From: Opitutaceae bacterium
GTDB taxonomy: Bacteria > Verrucomicrobiota > Verrucomicrobiia > Opitutales > Opitutaceae
Length of the DNA stretch: 46,843 nt
Direction of reading: 5' to 3'
NCBI GenBank assembly: GCA_025360455.1
Contig: JANYCF010000126.1
Span: forward strand, 1 to 46,843
Positions 34,839-45,616 of this stretch are shown one piece after another (the stretch's first letter is position 1; every line of letters starts with the position of its first letter). The notes under the pieces were generated by a model. The model was not told the DNA's origin and did not search any database. It saw nothing but the letters and a program-made list of their open reading frames with translations. Made by a program: the position numbers and the translations under genes.

Positions 34839-35789
34839 ATGCACCCGCCACCCGCAGTGCCGAACGCTGAACAAGTGCTTACCCCCGATGAGGTGGTCCG
34901 GCAATTGCATCGCTTGCCCTCTGCGCCGCAAGTCTTGCCCCTCTTAAAAAAACTACTGGGTGATGGGAATTCCTCCTTATACGATATCGTCGCACTCATC
35001 AGATTGGATCAGGGCATAGCCGCCCGAGTACTCCAGATGGGAAACAGCGCCTACTTCAGTCACGGCACCCGCTGCTTCACGGTGGATGCAGCCGTCAATC
35101 GCGTCGGTTTCGATCAAGTCTACGAGCTCGTGCTCAATGCCGTATCCTCCCAAGTCTTGCTCCGCCCTCTCACGGTGTATGCCATTAGTGCCGATGAACT
35201 CTGGCGCATGTCAGTCACTTGTGCCCTGGCGGCGGAACTATTGGCCAAACGAATGAATCTCGATCCGGATATTGCTTATTCCGTCGGCCTCTTCCATGGG
35301 GTCGGACTGGTGGCAATCGATGAATGGGCCTATCTGAAGCAACCTGACCTGCGTTTCCTCGCCGGGCTACCCCCCCTTGAAGCGTGCGAGCTGGAGCGAA
35401 AAACTTTGGGCTTCCACAATGCCGAAGTAGGCGCCGCGCTGCTTCGTCTTTGGGATTTCCCGATCGTGATGTCTGAGCCGTTGCGCTGGCAATATCAGCC
35501 CCGGGGCACCTCCGCCCACTTGCCACTCGCCAGCTTGCTCCATGTCGCCAAATGGCTACGGACTGCGGTGTGCACCCACACGACCGATCTTCCCCTCCCC
35601 GCTCCCGCTCTGCTCCGTACCGTGCAGCTATCCCCGTCACAGCTAAAAGAGCTGATTGAAGACGTGGCCACCAGACTCGTTGCCGTGAATTCACTGCTTG
35701 AGATCGGACAACCAGAAAAAGCCTCTCCTGCATTGCTCAAAGAAGAACAAGTCCTGCCCCTCACTCCGGACCGCGGAAGTTTTATTTGA
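34839..35789 (+). CDS. HDOD domain signalling protein (second copy)
   Basis: A 316-residue HDOD protein. LHRLPSAPQVLPLLKKLLGD is followed by LYDIVALIRLDQGIAARVLQ, then MGNSAYFSHG, TVDAAVNRVGFDQVYELVLN, and later YSVGLFHGVGLVAIDEW, where the HD pair is reduced to HG. FHNAEVGAALLRLWDFP ends the core. The C-terminal part (about 240-316) is extended and not recognised. It is only distantly similar to the HDOD gene at 29346. ATG at 34839 follows GAGAGGG, an acceptable ribosome site. It closes the Pro-rich/TPR/coiled-coil run. HDOD proteins often connect to c-di-GMP or motility control; here this is a guess. Confidence 0.88.
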   Translation: MHPPPAVPNAEQVLTPDEVVRQLHRLPSAPQVLPLLKKLLGDGNSSLYDIVALIRLDQGIAARVLQMGNSAYFSHGTRCFTVDAAVNRVGFDQVYELVLNAVSSQVLLRPLTVYAISADELWRMSVTCALAAELLAKRMNLDPDIAYSVGLFHGVGLVAIDEWAYLKQPDLRFLAGLPPLEACELERKTLGFHNAEVGAALLRLWDFPIVMSEPLRWQYQPRGTSAHLPLASLLHVAKWLRTAVCTHTTDLPLPAPALLRTVQLSPSQLKELIEDVATRLVAVNSLLEIGQPEKASPALLKEEQVLPLTPDRGSFI

Positions 35790-36362
35790 GTCATAGCGAG
35801 CGACCAGATCAGAGCGCGACAGGAAATAGCTTAGCTCGATCAAGTCACCCCAAGTGCCCCATGGCAGATCACAGACCTGAAATGGTTTGGACGCGCATGA
35901 TAGCCATCGCTCCAAAAAATCAGATCTGCGCTATTTCAAAAAATGATCGATGACGGGCATTCGTATTCGCGCCCAATTGAGGCACGGCAATCGCAAGCTG
36001 AGCATGAAATATCACGGCTACCCCACTGTTTTTCTGACTTGTTGCAGTCGATTATTGTCATCGGCCATACCGATAATAAGGAAAACAGTCCTTGGTCTTG
36101 ATAGGCTCAAAAACGCGCGAACCAGCCGAAAAATAGGACAATAAATCCAATCAATATAAATCGATTCCAATTTAAACGTTACCAATATAGCTCTATTTAT
36201 TGACGGAAATGGAGCTATATTTAAATATTTTTACTTATTTTAACAAAGATTATCATAAAAAGGAACTCTATAGTTGCTTGATCGATTCAAAGTTATTTTG
36301 AACACCATCTACACATAAGAGACTATCGTTTAACCCGACCCTAACTCAACCAAGGCCTCCCG
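35790..36362. other. 573-base intergenic region, AT-rich in its second half
   Basis: No gene is supported; the longest plus-strand reading frame (64 codons near 35950) has no family pattern. From about 36120 to 36330 the sequence becomes strikingly AT-rich compared with the window. It contains a perfect palindrome at 36184-36221 (listed separately) and the repeated word ATCGATTC. Around 36053-36077 a weak hairpin (ATCGG-CCATA-CCGAT) is seen. It is presumably the leader and promoter region of the acc genes. Confidence 0.6.
36184..36229 (+). promoter_or_regulatory. Candidate promoter with overlapping operator palindrome upstream of accB
   Basis: The arms AATATAGCTC (36184-36193) and GAGCTATATT (36212-36221) are a perfect 10-bp inverted repeat with an 18-base centre. 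Inside, TTGACG at 36200-36205 followed after 18 bases by AATATT gives a plausible sigma-70 promoter. A factor bound to the palindrome would then cover the -35 region. The leader to the accB start would be about 130 bases. This is suggestive only. Confidence 0.4.
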
Positions 36363-36845
36363 TTGGACCTCAAGCAAATCAAGTTGATCATAGATTTAAT
36401 GAAGCGCTCAGACCTCTCCGAATTCGAGGTCGAGGAAGAAGGCTTTAAAATCAAAATTAAGCGCGGCTTAGGCGATCAGCCTATTGTCAGCCACCAGACG
36501 GCTCACCCGTATCAGCAAATTGCTGCACCAGCTGATTTGTCTGCTCGGGCTCCGGTCTCCGCCCCAGCGGTGGCAGCCCCAGTGTCAACCAATGATGACG
36601 CGGGATTCACCTACATCAAGTCCCCCATGGTCGGCACCTTTTATCGCAGTGGTTCACCGGATAGCCCTCCTTTCGCGGACATTAACACCAAGGTAGAAGA
36701 AAAGTCTGTGGCCTGCATTATTGAGGCCATGAAAATCATGAATGAAATTCAGGCCGAAACCAAGGGAACCATCGTCGAGGTGCTAGTCGAAAACGGCCAA
36801 CCTGTCGAATACGGTCAACGTCTATTCAAGGTTAAGTCAGCCTAA
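36363..36845 (+). CDS. accB: Biotin carboxyl carrier protein of acetyl-CoA carboxylase
   Basis: BCCP carries the biotin that shuttles CO2 to acetyl-CoA, the first step of fatty acid synthesis. The 160-residue protein begins [20 protein letters not shown], the usual N-terminal dimer/thumb region. A Pro/Ala linker follows, then the biotinyl domain, with the target Lys in [17 protein letters not shown] and a preceding [18 protein letters not shown]. The Met-Lys context is AMKIM rather than AMKM. Translation seems to begin with TTG at 36363, preceded by AAGG. It is followed by accC after 53 bases containing a terminator-like hairpin. Confidence 0.93.
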   Translation: MDLKQIKLIIDLMKRSDLSEFEVEEEGFKIKIKRGLGDQPIVSHQTAHPYQQIAAPADLSARAPVSAPAVAAPVSTNDDAGFTYIKSPMVGTFYRSGSPDSPPFADINTKVEEKSVACIIEAMKIMNEIQAETKGTIVEVLVENGQPVEYGQRLFKVKSA

Positions 36846-36861
36846 ACCAATCACTTTCACC

Positions 36862-36894
36862 AGCCGGACAGACACCTGTCCGGCTTTATTTTTC
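36862..36894 (+). terminator. Intrinsic terminator between accB and accC
   Basis: AGCCGGACAG-ACAC-CTGTCCGGCT forms a perfect 10-bp stem, immediately followed by TTATTTTTC. The accC ATG (36899) comes only four bases after. It may reduce accC expression relative to accB or act as an attenuator. Confidence 0.75.
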
Positions 36895-36898
36895 TACC

Positions 36899-38260
<1,362 letters not shown>

Positions 38261-38290
38261 GTCGCCAAGCTTCACACTTAAAACTTATTT

Positions 38291-38323
38291 AACCGCGTTT
38301 TATCCCAACGCGGTTATTTTTTT
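38291..38323 (+). terminator. Intrinsic terminator after accC
   Basis: AACCGCGTT-TTATCCC-AACGCGGTT pairs perfectly over 9 bp and runs into ATTTTTTT. The next gene's ATG is at 38328, four bases beyond the T-tract. Confidence 0.8.
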
Positions 38324-38327
38324 GCCC

Positions 38328-39440
38328 ATGACCCGAATCGCTTTCTGGCTGACGCTGTTCTGTTTCACAGTCTTGGTCGTCGCCAAGTTTGACCCTCAAG
38401 CAGGATTCGCGAGACTGATCCGTTTCGGTGAAACCTTTCAAAGCCGTCAACTGCCATCACTCCAAGCCTTGTCGGTCCCAGTCGTCGCCCATTCTTCCGG
38501 CTACGACGGCCAATTTTATGCCCAGGTCGCGCTCGATCCTCTGTTGGGCAACCCCAATCTGGCGACGGCGCTCGACTCACCCGCTTACCGCGCCAGACGC
38601 ATTCTTGTTCCGGCCACCGCCGCGTTATTAGGTTTCGGCCAGCCTTGGTGGATTATTCAGCTCTACGCCTTGCTTAATGTCGGCGCTTGGTTCGCCTTTG
38701 CCTGGCTGCTAAAAAAAGAGCTGCCGATTGTAGACTGGATCTCGTTCGCCCGTTGGTTTGGCTGTGTTTTCAGCATGGGAGTGCTCGAAAGCGTAAGGCA
38801 ATCTTTGGTCGATTTACCCGCTGTGCTATTACTCGTAATGGCGGTGAGATCAAACGGCAGAAGCTCTGCCAAACCCACGACACTCTGGCTGGCCCTGGGA
38901 AATCTCACCAAGGAATCCAGCTTACTCGCGGCTACTGCACTGGCGGCGTATCGTCCCCACTTCCTCCGTCGCGGGCTACGCTATATCGTGGTGGCGGCCT
39001 TACCCGCCGTGGTCTGGTGGATCTATGTCTCAAGGCATTTCCCCTCAACCTCGATCAATTCCAGCGGATTCGGCAACTTCACCTGGCCTTTGCTTGGCTT
39101 AATCGATGAGACCATTCTTTCAACGCGCGCCATTCTTTCCGGCAACTTTGATAGCCGCTACACCTTCGCCCTAATCGGCATTGCCGGAATGATCATCCAA
39201 AGCACCATACTCTGGCGCAATCGGCAGCCCGACTCCCCTTGGTGGCGAATTGGCGCCGCCTATTCAATCCTGCTCCTTGTCCTTGGCCCCTGGGTCTGGG
39301 GTGGTTACTGGGCCGTCTGTCGGACCGTGCTACCCCTGACGATTGCCTTTAATCTCCTGCTCCCAGCCAATCGCATTTTTTGGCCGGTCTGGATCGGCGG
39401 TAATCTCACGATACTCCACGCGGTCTGGCGTTTTCTTTAA
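38328..39440 (+). CDS. Polytopic membrane protein, GT-C-like
   Basis: The 370-residue protein has about nine hydrophobic segments (for example MTRIAFWLTLFCFTVLVVAK, WWIIQLYALLNVGAWFAFAW, YIVVAALPAVVWWIYV, AAYSILLLVLGPWVWGGYWA). In the first loop GYDGQFYAQVALDPLLG is followed by YRARRILVPATAALL. The DGQFY and RRIL-x-P words recur in membrane glycosyltransferases of GT-C/mannosyltransferase type, and the loop Asp could be catalytic. Without more motifs it remains an uncharacterised GT-C candidate. It may be independent of the acc genes, since a terminator ends four bases before its ATG. Its end is four bases from the convergent prmA. Confidence 0.6.
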   Translation: MTRIAFWLTLFCFTVLVVAKFDPQAGFARLIRFGETFQSRQLPSLQALSVPVVAHSSGYDGQFYAQVALDPLLGNPNLATALDSPAYRARRILVPATAALLGFGQPWWIIQLYALLNVGAWFAFAWLLKKELPIVDWISFARWFGCVFSMGVLESVRQSLVDLPAVLLLVMAVRSNGRSSAKPTTLWLALGNLTKESSLLAATALAAYRPHFLRRGLRYIVVAALPAVVWWIYVSRHFPSTSINSSGFGNFTWPLLGLIDETILSTRAILSGNFDSRYTFALIGIAGMIIQSTILWRNRQPDSPWWRIGAAYSILLLVLGPWVWGGYWAVCRTVLPLTIAFNLLLPANRIFWPVWIGGNLTILHAVWRFL

Positions 39441-39444
39441 AGGC

Positions 39445-40320
39445 TCAACGCCTCCTGACCAGCACCAGATCGCTCCATTCACCCATCACGCGCGAATCCA
39501 CCGTCCAACCCGGAGCCGCCGTCGCGAAAGTTTCCCTGATCTGTGCCAGCTCTTGCGCAAGAATTCCGCTCAAAACCAACACGCCCGCTGGAGCCACGGC
39601 GCCCAATAATTCGGTTTTAAAGCGCATCAGCACATCCGATTGGATATTCGCCAGCACGAGCTCGGCCTGTCGTCCCGCGAGGCCCGACACCAGATCGCCC
39701 GTGAAAAAATCAACCCGGTTCGCCAATTGATTCATCTCCGCGTTCTCCTTACTCACGTCCACCGCCACCGGATCATTATCAAAAGCCGCAATAGCAGAGT
39801 AGCCCAGCTTCGCGGCTGAAAGCGCCAAAATTCCTGAGCCGCAGCCGGCATCAATGACTCGGCCTTTGTTGCCTCGCTCAGCCGTCAGCTTCGCCAATCG
39901 TTCCACCACGAGCCGTGTTGTCTCATGATTCCCCGTACCAAAAGCCATGCCCGGATCCAGCCAAAGCACTTGATCGCCCGCTGGCAGTTTAAAAGCCTCC
40001 CGCTCCCACACCGGCACCCAGTGCAACGACCCAAATTGCCATGCCTTGAAATGGGCCTTGTAGCTTTCCTTCCAATCCACATCTGCCAGTTCGTGCACTT
40101 CCGGTTCGGTCGCCAACCATTCGGCATCAATGCACGCGGCAAAATCTGTCCACGCCAGTTGTGCCTCACTCCGGGATTCGAAATATCCGGTCAACCAAGC
40201 CCGACCCGCGGGTTTATCCTCCAACACCATCAGCCGTTGTTCCTCGCGTTCGGCCAGCAAGTCCTCAATCGCCGGCACGGCTCCCAAGGCCACTTCAATT
40301 TTCAGTTCAAAAACAGGCAT
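39445..40320 (-). CDS. prmA: Ribosomal protein L11 methyltransferase
   Basis: PrmA methylates lysines and the N-terminus of ribosomal protein L11 with S-adenosylmethionine. In 291 residues the N-terminal L11-binding domain (about 1-95) includes AWLTGYFESRSEAQLAWTDF. A SAM-fold follows with PGMAFGTGNHETTRLVVERL (the GTG-x-H-x-T hallmark), VIDAGCGSGILALSAAKLG (motif I) and LVLANIQSDVLMRF in the motif IV position, which replaces the common NI-x-A-x-PL by NIQSDVL. It starts 3 bases from the stop of purN upstream on the minus strand, so they are co-transcribed. Confidence 0.93.
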   Translation of the reverse strand: MPVFELKIEVALGAVPAIEDLLAEREEQRLMVLEDKPAGRAWLTGYFESRSEAQLAWTDFAACIDAEWLATEPEVHELADVDWKESYKAHFKAWQFGSLHWVPVWEREAFKLPAGDQVLWLDPGMAFGTGNHETTRLVVERLAKLTAERGNKGRVIDAGCGSGILALSAAKLGYSAIAAFDNDPVAVDVSKENAEMNQLANRVDFFTGDLVSGLAGRQAELVLANIQSDVLMRFKTELLGAVAPAGVLVLSGILAQELAQIRETFATAAPGWTVDSRVMGEWSDLVLVRRR

Positions 40321-40322
40321 AA

Positions 40323-40901
40323 TTATTTCGCTCCTTCACTCAGTCGCGCGATCACCCTCGGCAGCAACTCATGTTCGGCTGCGTGCATTTTCGCGGAGAG
40401 TGATTCCAGCGTGTCGTCCGCCTCGATCCGCACCACTGCCTGATCGATGATCGGACCGCCATCCACTTCCGCCGTCACACCGTGAACCGTGCAACCCGTC
40501 ACCTTCACCCCGCGCCGCCACGCCTGCCCGATGCCATCAAGTCCCGGGAAACTCGGCAGCAAACTCGGGTGCAAATTAATAATCTTCCCGGCAAACGCAT
40601 TCAGAAAACCCGGTTTCACCACGCGCATGAAACCCGCGAGCACCACGAGATCGGGTTGAGCGGCTTGCACGGCCGCGATGAAACGCTCTTCGCCCACCCC
40701 TTCCAGCTTCGTCTTGAACGGCGCTGGATCAATGAAAGCCACCGGCACACCAAAACGTGCGCCCAACGCGAGAATCCCCGCATTCGGTTGATCCGATAAA
40801 ATCTGCACCACCCGCGCCGCACCCAAGTGCCCACGCTGCTGCGCCTCGAGGATCGCCTCGGCATTACTCCCCCGGCCTGAACCTAAAATGACAACTCGCA
40901 T
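40323..40901 (-). CDS. purN: Phosphoribosylglycinamide formyltransferase (GART)
   Basis: PurN transfers a formyl group from 10-formyl-THF to glycinamide ribonucleotide in purine synthesis. The 192-residue enzyme shows the folate/GAR loop VILGSGRGSNAEAI at the start and LVVLAGFMRVVKPGFL. The catalytic Asn/His/Asp set lies in INLHPSLLPSFPG and GCTVHGVTAEVDGGPII. Compared with the standard PurN the usual PGLHA-x-x-QA stretch reads PGLDGIGQAW, so the residue after PGL differs; key catalytic residues are kept. It precedes prmA by 2 bases. Confidence 0.95.
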   Translation of the reverse strand: MRVVILGSGRGSNAEAILEAQQRGHLGAARVVQILSDQPNAGILALGARFGVPVAFIDPAPFKTKLEGVGEERFIAAVQAAQPDLVVLAGFMRVVKPGFLNAFAGKIINLHPSLLPSFPGLDGIGQAWRRGVKVTGCTVHGVTAEVDGGPIIDQAVVRIEADDTLESLSAKMHAAEHELLPRVIARLSEGAK

Positions 40902-41074
40902 TGCCCCCAGTTAGTGGAAGGCCGCATCCGGAAGCACGCCAAATTTAAGCCTGCCGAAACTAAAAACGTAAGTCTTGTCCTTCGTTTCATCGCACCTAAA
41001 TCAATTCAGCCGCACACCCAACAAGTGCGATTCTCCCCTTGCACCACGAGATTTCTAAACCGAAACTAGCCGCC

Positions 41075-42142
41075 ATGACCGACTATCAAGCTCCGGAATT
41101 TCTCGTCGAGTTGCTCAAAGCCAAATCGCCCTCGGGCGCGGAAGCACAGGCCCAAGCCGTTTACGACCGATTCGTCAAATCACACGCCGACGCCTATGCC
41201 AACGATGCGCTCGGTTGCCGGCTGGCGACCCTGAACGCCAAGGGCGGACCCACCGTCATGTTCTCCGGCCACATGGATGAACTCGGTCTCATTATTACCT
41301 ACGTCAACAAGGACGGCTTCATCTATTTCGATACCATCGGCGGCCACGATCGCATCATGATCCCCGGTCGTCGCGTCATCGTGCAGACTGCCGCAGGTCC
41401 GATCAAAGGCGTCACTGGTAAACGCGCGGTTCATTTGATGGACGAAGCCGATCGCAAGAAAGTGCCGGAGATTCACGAAATCTGGATCGATATCGGAGCC
41501 AAAACCAAAGAAGAAGCACTCAAACGCGTGGCCATTGGCGACGTCGCGACCTACGACCATGAATTCGAATTAATCCATGGCAGCATCGGCACCGCCCGCG
41601 CCTTCGACAATAAAGTCGGTGCCTACATCGTCGGTGAAACCCTCATTCGCCTCGCCAAAGCCAAGGCCAAATTGAATGCAAAGATTGTCTCTGTGGCCAC
41701 GACACAGGAAGAAATCGGTGTGCGCGGCGCGACCACTTCCGCTTTCGCGGTCAATCCACATGTAGCGCTGGCCGTCGATGTTGGCCACGCAACGGATCAC
41801 CCCGATTGCGACAACCGTAAGTTCGGCGAAACGAAACTCGGCGGCGGTCCGATCATCTGCCGTGGTCCGAACATCAATCCCAAGGTTTTTGAGCGTCTGC
41901 TCGCTTGCGCGAAGAAGGCAAAGATCGTGATCCAGATCGATGCCGACCCACGCCCGACCGGGACAGACGCGCGGGCGATTCAAATGGCGCGTGGAGGTGT
42001 GGCCTGCGGCTTGGTTTCCATCCCGCTCCGTTATATGCATACCCCAAGCGAAGTCGTCGATTTACAGGATGTGGAGAATTGCGTGAAACTTTTCGTCGAA
42101 TTCGCCAAGTCGATCAGCAAAGACGAATCGTTTAATTGGTGA
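41075..42142 (+). CDS. M42 family metallopeptidase (glutamyl aminopeptidase/endoglucanase-like)
   Basis: Tetrahedral-type aminopeptidases of this family trim peptides with two metal ions. The 355-residue protein carries VMFSGHMDELGLIITYVNKD (His ligand and Asp), TARAFDNKVGAYIVGETLIR (Asp ligand) and VATTQEEIGVRGATTSA (catalytic Glu pair). AVDVGHATDHPDCDNRKFGE follows, and HTPSEVVDLQDVENC (His ligand) near the end. Start at 41075 (MTDYQAPEFLVELLKAKSPS) fits the family opening; a longer frame back to 41039 would need TTG. The gene stands alone between purN and the convergent clp operon, 154 bases from its terminator. Confidence 0.93.
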   Translation: MTDYQAPEFLVELLKAKSPSGAEAQAQAVYDRFVKSHADAYANDALGCRLATLNAKGGPTVMFSGHMDELGLIITYVNKDGFIYFDTIGGHDRIMIPGRRVIVQTAAGPIKGVTGKRAVHLMDEADRKKVPEIHEIWIDIGAKTKEEALKRVAIGDVATYDHEFELIHGSIGTARAFDNKVGAYIVGETLIRLAKAKAKLNAKIVSVATTQEEIGVRGATTSAFAVNPHVALAVDVGHATDHPDCDNRKFGETKLGGGPIICRGPNINPKVFERLLACAKKAKIVIQIDADPRPTGTDARAIQMARGGVACGLVSIPLRYMHTPSEVVDLQDVENCVKLFVEFAKSISKDESFNW

Positions 42143-42150
42143 GATAGCTC

Positions 42151-42196
42151 TGCTCGCGACTCGTTTGTCCAACGTCGCGAGCAAGCTCGCTCCCAC
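42151..42196. repeat. GTGG-hairpin repeat (family 7-like) with inverted arm
   Basis: TGCTCGCGAC at 42151-42160 pairs with GTCGCGAGCA at 42174-42183. Read on the minus strand from 42196 the unit is GTGG, then GAGCGAGCTTGCTCGCGAC with stem GCGAGC-TT-GCTCGC. This is nearly the common Pseudomonas REP. Confidence 0.7.
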
Positions 42197-42234
42197 ATGT
42201 TCAAGCCCAGCATCAGGATTGTGGGCCCACTGTG

Positions 42235-42262
42235 AATAAAAAGGCGCGGCTTTCGCCGCGCC
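42235..42262 (-). terminator. Intrinsic terminator of the tig-clpP-clpX operon
   Basis: On the minus strand GGCGCGGC-GAAA-GCCGCGCC is followed by TTTTTATT: an 8-bp GC-only stem with a GNRA-like loop, 35 bases after the clpX stop. Confidence 0.85.
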
Positions 42263-42296
42263 TGATTTGGCTAACCGCTAAAATTATTTCTGTTTC

Positions 42297-43601
42297 TTAA
42301 GCAGCGTCTTTATCGCTGCTCGCCCGGGCAATCGTCTTCTTCAGCATCGGCTTCTTGCGGCCTTCGACGACCGCCTGATCAATGACGACCTCGGCGATAT
42401 CATCGCGCTGCGGCAACTCGTACATGACTTCGAGCATGAGTTTTTCGAGAATAGCCCGGAGTGCACGCGCGCCGGTTTTGAGCTCGATGGCTTTCTTGGC
42501 GATCGCCACCACGGCATCGCGGGTGAAACGAAGTTGCACGCCATCCATCGCGAAGAGCTTGGAATATTGCTTCACCATCGCGTTCTTGGTCAGAAGCAAA
42601 ATCTTTTCCAGATCCTCCACCCGAAGCTGATCCAACACGGAGACGACCGGCAAGCGGCCAATAAACTCGGGAATCATGCCGAAACGGATCAAATCCTCGG
42701 GAGCGACTGCGCGCATCATCTCGTCAGGGGTGAGCTCGTGGTCCTTGGCGTTGACATGAAAGCCCAGCGAACTCTGACCCAGGCGCTTCTTAATCACCGT
42801 ATCAAGTCCGACAAAGGCGCCGCCGCAGATAAAGAGAATGTTCGAGGTATTAACCTGAATGTATTCCTGATTCGGGTGCTTGCGGCCACCTTGGGGAGGA
42901 ACATTGCAGGTGGTGCCTTCAAGAATCTTCAACAGAGCCTGCTGCACACCTTCACCTGAAACGTCACGCGTGATGGACACATTCTCAGTGGTGCGACGGA
43001 TCTTATCAATTTCGTCGATGTAGATGATGCCACATTCGGCTTTCTTCACATCGTAATTGGCGGATTGCAAAAGACGAAGAACGACATTTTCCACATCCTC
43101 GCCCACATAACCGGCCTCAGTCAGCGTGGTGGCATCAGATATCGCGAAAGGAACATCAAGCGTCTTGGCGAGCGTGCGTGCGAGCAAAGTTTTGCCCGAA
43201 CCAGTGGGGCCGACGAGCATGATATTGCTCTTCTCGACTTCGACTTCGCTGAATTCGGCCGGCATCGAAGAGGCATCGCGATTATTGCCCGAGCCGGCAT
43301 CGAAATTGAGGCGCTTGTAGTGATTATAAACCGCAACCGAGAGCACCTTTTTGGCGTGATCCTGACCGATCACGAAATCGTCGAGGATTTTTTTGATCTC
43401 TGATGGCTTGATAAGCCGGAAAGCGGGTTTGCCGTTAGCCGTATCCGTGGGCTGGGCCTTTACTTCACGATCAATGATCGTCTTGCAGACATTAACGCAG
43501 GCGTCACAAATATAAACGCCCGGTCCCGCAATGATTTTGCGGACTTCTGCCTGCGATTTTCCGCAGAACGAGCACAGGGTCATGCGTGAGGATTTAGCCA
43601 T
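42297..43601 (-). CDS. clpX: ATP-dependent Clp protease ATP-binding subunit ClpX
   Basis: ClpX is the AAA+ unfoldase feeding ClpP. In 434 residues the N-terminal zinc domain has Cys at 10, 13, 32 and 35. Then come the Walker [21 protein letters not shown], Walker [13 protein letters not shown], and the pore-loop-type sequence [18 protein letters not shown] (GYVG). The [20 protein letters not shown] sequence and an IGF-type loop region follow. The sensor 2 helix includes [20 protein letters not shown]. It follows clpP after 75 bases on the same strand, standard order tig-clpP-clpX. A terminator closes the operon. Confidence 0.97.
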   Translation of the reverse strand: MAKSSRMTLCSFCGKSQAEVRKIIAGPGVYICDACVNVCKTIIDREVKAQPTDTANGKPAFRLIKPSEIKKILDDFVIGQDHAKKVLSVAVYNHYKRLNFDAGSGNNRDASSMPAEFSEVEVEKSNIMLVGPTGSGKTLLARTLAKTLDVPFAISDATTLTEAGYVGEDVENVVLRLLQSANYDVKKAECGIIYIDEIDKIRRTTENVSITRDVSGEGVQQALLKILEGTTCNVPPQGGRKHPNQEYIQVNTSNILFICGGAFVGLDTVIKKRLGQSSLGFHVNAKDHELTPDEMMRAVAPEDLIRFGMIPEFIGRLPVVSVLDQLRVEDLEKILLLTKNAMVKQYSKLFAMDGVQLRFTRDAVVAIAKKAIELKTGARALRAILEKLMLEVMYELPQRDDIAEVVIDQAVVEGRKKPMLKKTIARASSDKDAA

Positions 43602-43676
43602 GATTATCTTATATCGGCCGCAAAGGCCGGTTAGTCGAGGGATATTTTTGAACTTTAACTAACGCGCAAAGCCGTG

Positions 43677-44297
43677 TCAGGCTGCGCTTTGCCCGGCGAT
43701 TTTCTGAACATCGCGCGTGGAGGCAACGACATGATCAACAATACCGTAGGCCTTAGCCTCTTCTGCACTCATGTAATAGTCGCGGTCCGAATCTTTTTCG
43801 ATCTGCGCGGCAGTCTTACCCGTGTGCTTGGCAATGGTTTCGTTGAGCGTTTTGCGCCAGCGCAGGATTTCCCGGGCGGCAATTGCGATGTCGGCCGTCT
43901 GACCGCCCGCTCCACCGCTCGGTTGATGAATCATCATGCGGCTATTAGGCAGAGCGTGGCGCTTCCCCTTGGCCCCAGCGGCCAAAAGCACCGTGCTCAT
44001 GCTGGCGGCCATACCGATGCAGTAAGTGACCACATCGCATTGGAGAAAATTCATCGTGTCGTAGATGGCCATGCCACCGGTCACGACGCCGCCGGGTGAA
44101 TTGATATAAAGATGGATGTCCTTTTTGGGGTCTTCCATCTGCAGATACAACAACTGGGCAATCACGAGGTTTGCCACCACATCATCAATCGGCGTGCCGA
44201 TAAAAATGATGCGATCCTTCAACAGGCGGCTGTAAATATCCATGGACCGCTCGCCGCGGCCGGTATTTTCGAGAACGATAGGTACGTAGTAGCTCAT
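43677..44297 (-). CDS. clpP: ATP-dependent Clp protease proteolytic subunit ClpP
   Basis: The 206-residue serine peptidase has the catalytic triad Ser99 ([16 protein letters not shown]), His124 ([10 protein letters not shown]) and Asp173 ([18 protein letters not shown]). The oxyanion region is [20 protein letters not shown]-terminal [20 protein letters not shown] is the propeptide/axial region. It forms a 14-mer barrel docking ClpX. The start ATG overlaps the tig stop (ATGA at 44294-44297), so translation is coupled to trigger factor. Confidence 0.97.
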   Translation of the reverse strand: MSYYVPIVLENTGRGERSMDIYSRLLKDRIIFIGTPIDDVVANLVIAQLLYLQMEDPKKDIHLYINSPGGVVTGGMAIYDTMNFLQCDVVTYCIGMAASMSTVLLAAGAKGKRHALPNSRMMIHQPSGGAGGQTADIAIAAREILRWRKTLNETIAKHTGKTAAQIEKDSDRDYYMSAEEAKAYGIVDHVVASTRDVQKIAGQSAA

Positions 44298-45616
44298 ACT
44301 TTGGCTTGCGCCGTCTTCAAGGTAGCCTTGGCGACCAAGAAATCAAGGGCCTTGTCAAAAAGGATCTGTTGCTGGATGGCGCGCAGTTGATCGCGGTCCT
44401 TGCCGAGTTCCTTGGCAAATTTATCCGGCTTTTGCCCGGAACGCATGGCCTCGCGCATGAGCCAGCTGTTGAGATCTTTCTCGTCGACCTTAATTTTCTC
44501 GTTTTCTGCAATCTTGACGAGCATGAGCTGCATCTTGATGCGGGCCACGGCGGCCTTCGATGCGCTGTCATGGAGCTCTTTCTTGCTCTTCTCAAATTCT
44601 TCCTGCGGTACGCCACGACGCATATTTTCCTCGATGAACTGACGAAGTACATTGTCGCGCTCGTTAGCCACCAGACTTTCGGGAGCATTGAAATTAGCCT
44701 TGGCCAGCAGTGCGTCGGTGATCTGACGACGTTGGGCGTTACGATTTTCGTAGTCCTTGCGGCTACCAAGAGTCTGCTTCACCTGCGTCTTGAGTGCATC
44801 GAGTGTCTCAACCTGGTTGGCCTTGAAGAAGGCTTCGTCCAACGGCGGCAACGCGCGCTCGCGTACTTCCTGCACCTCGATGGCGTACACTACGCTCTTG
44901 CCGGCCAGAGCGGGAACCGCGGCGAAATCCGCCGGGAAAGTCACATTGACAGGTTTCTTGTCGCCCGCTTTCAGACCGGAAATTTGCACAGCCACACCCG
45001 GGAGCAGGCCTTCGTTCGCCCCTTCCACTTCTTCCCAAGTCTGGGGAGCTTTCGCATAGATAGCTTTGTCGCCCACCATCTCAGTCAGCGATTGGCCATC
45101 GAGCGTCCCTTCATAACCAAAGCGAACGTAGTCGCCCTTGGCTGCGGCGCGATCAGCAACCTTAAAGTCAGCCCGTTCTGCCCGGAGACTCTCGATCACC
45201 GCGTCGATTTCGGCATCAGTCGGCTCCGTGGACAATACCTCGGTTTCCAGACCGATATATTCGGGCAAAACAAATTCAGGACGGACATCAACGGTGATCT
45301 TGATGGCTGCAGAGAGACCGGCCTCAACCGTCCCTTCTTCCACATCCACGAGTGAGAGCACTTCGAGTTTCGACTGCTCCAAACCATCACGGTAGGCCTT
45401 GCCGATCACGCGATTCTTAAACTCCTCTTTCAACTCCTTGCCAAAACGCTTTTCCACGAGATTCGCAGGAGCTTTGCCGGGACGGAAGCCGGGAATATTC
45501 ACCTGTTGGGAGAATTGCCCTAGGATGGTCTTATATTCACCATCGACCTCACTCTTGTCTAGAGTGACGGTCAGCGTTTTGCGGGTATCGTTGATTTCGG
45601 TTATTTGGACGTTCAC
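44294..45616 (-). CDS. tig: Trigger factor (ribosome-associated chaperone)
   Basis: Trigger factor holds nascent chains at the ribosome exit and has FKBP-type prolyl isomerase activity. The 440-residue protein has the N-terminal ribosome-binding signature [19 protein letters not shown], with F-R-x-G-K-x-P. The central PPIase domain spans about 150-240 ([20 protein letters not shown]), and the C-terminal helical arm domain follows to the end. Length is normal. It starts the tig-clpP-clpX operon, and no upstream gene on this strand shares the transcript in the window. Confidence 0.96.
   Translation of the reverse strand: MNVQITEINDTRKTLTVTLDKSEVDGEYKTILGQFSQQVNIPGFRPGKAPANLVEKRFGKELKEEFKNRVIGKAYRDGLEQSKLEVLSLVDVEEGTVEAGLSAAIKITVDVRPEFVLPEYIGLETEVLSTEPTDAEIDAVIESLRAERADFKVADRAAAKGDYVRFGYEGTLDGQSLTEMVGDKAIYAKAPQTWEEVEGANEGLLPGVAVQISGLKAGDKKPVNVTFPADFAAVPALAGKSVVYAIEVQEVRERALPPLDEAFFKANQVETLDALKTQVKQTLGSRKDYENRNAQRRQITDALLAKANFNAPESLVANERDNVLRQFIEENMRRGVPQEEFEKSKKELHDSASKAAVARIKMQLMLVKIAENEKIKVDEKDLNSWLMREAMRSGQKPDKFAKELGKDRDQLRAIQQQILFDKALDFLVAKATLKTAQAKV

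Noticed and set aside
43605-43640. Hairpin ACCGGCC/GGCCG between clpP and clpX as a terminator.
   Set aside because: No T-tract follows on the minus strand, so it is not an intrinsic terminator.
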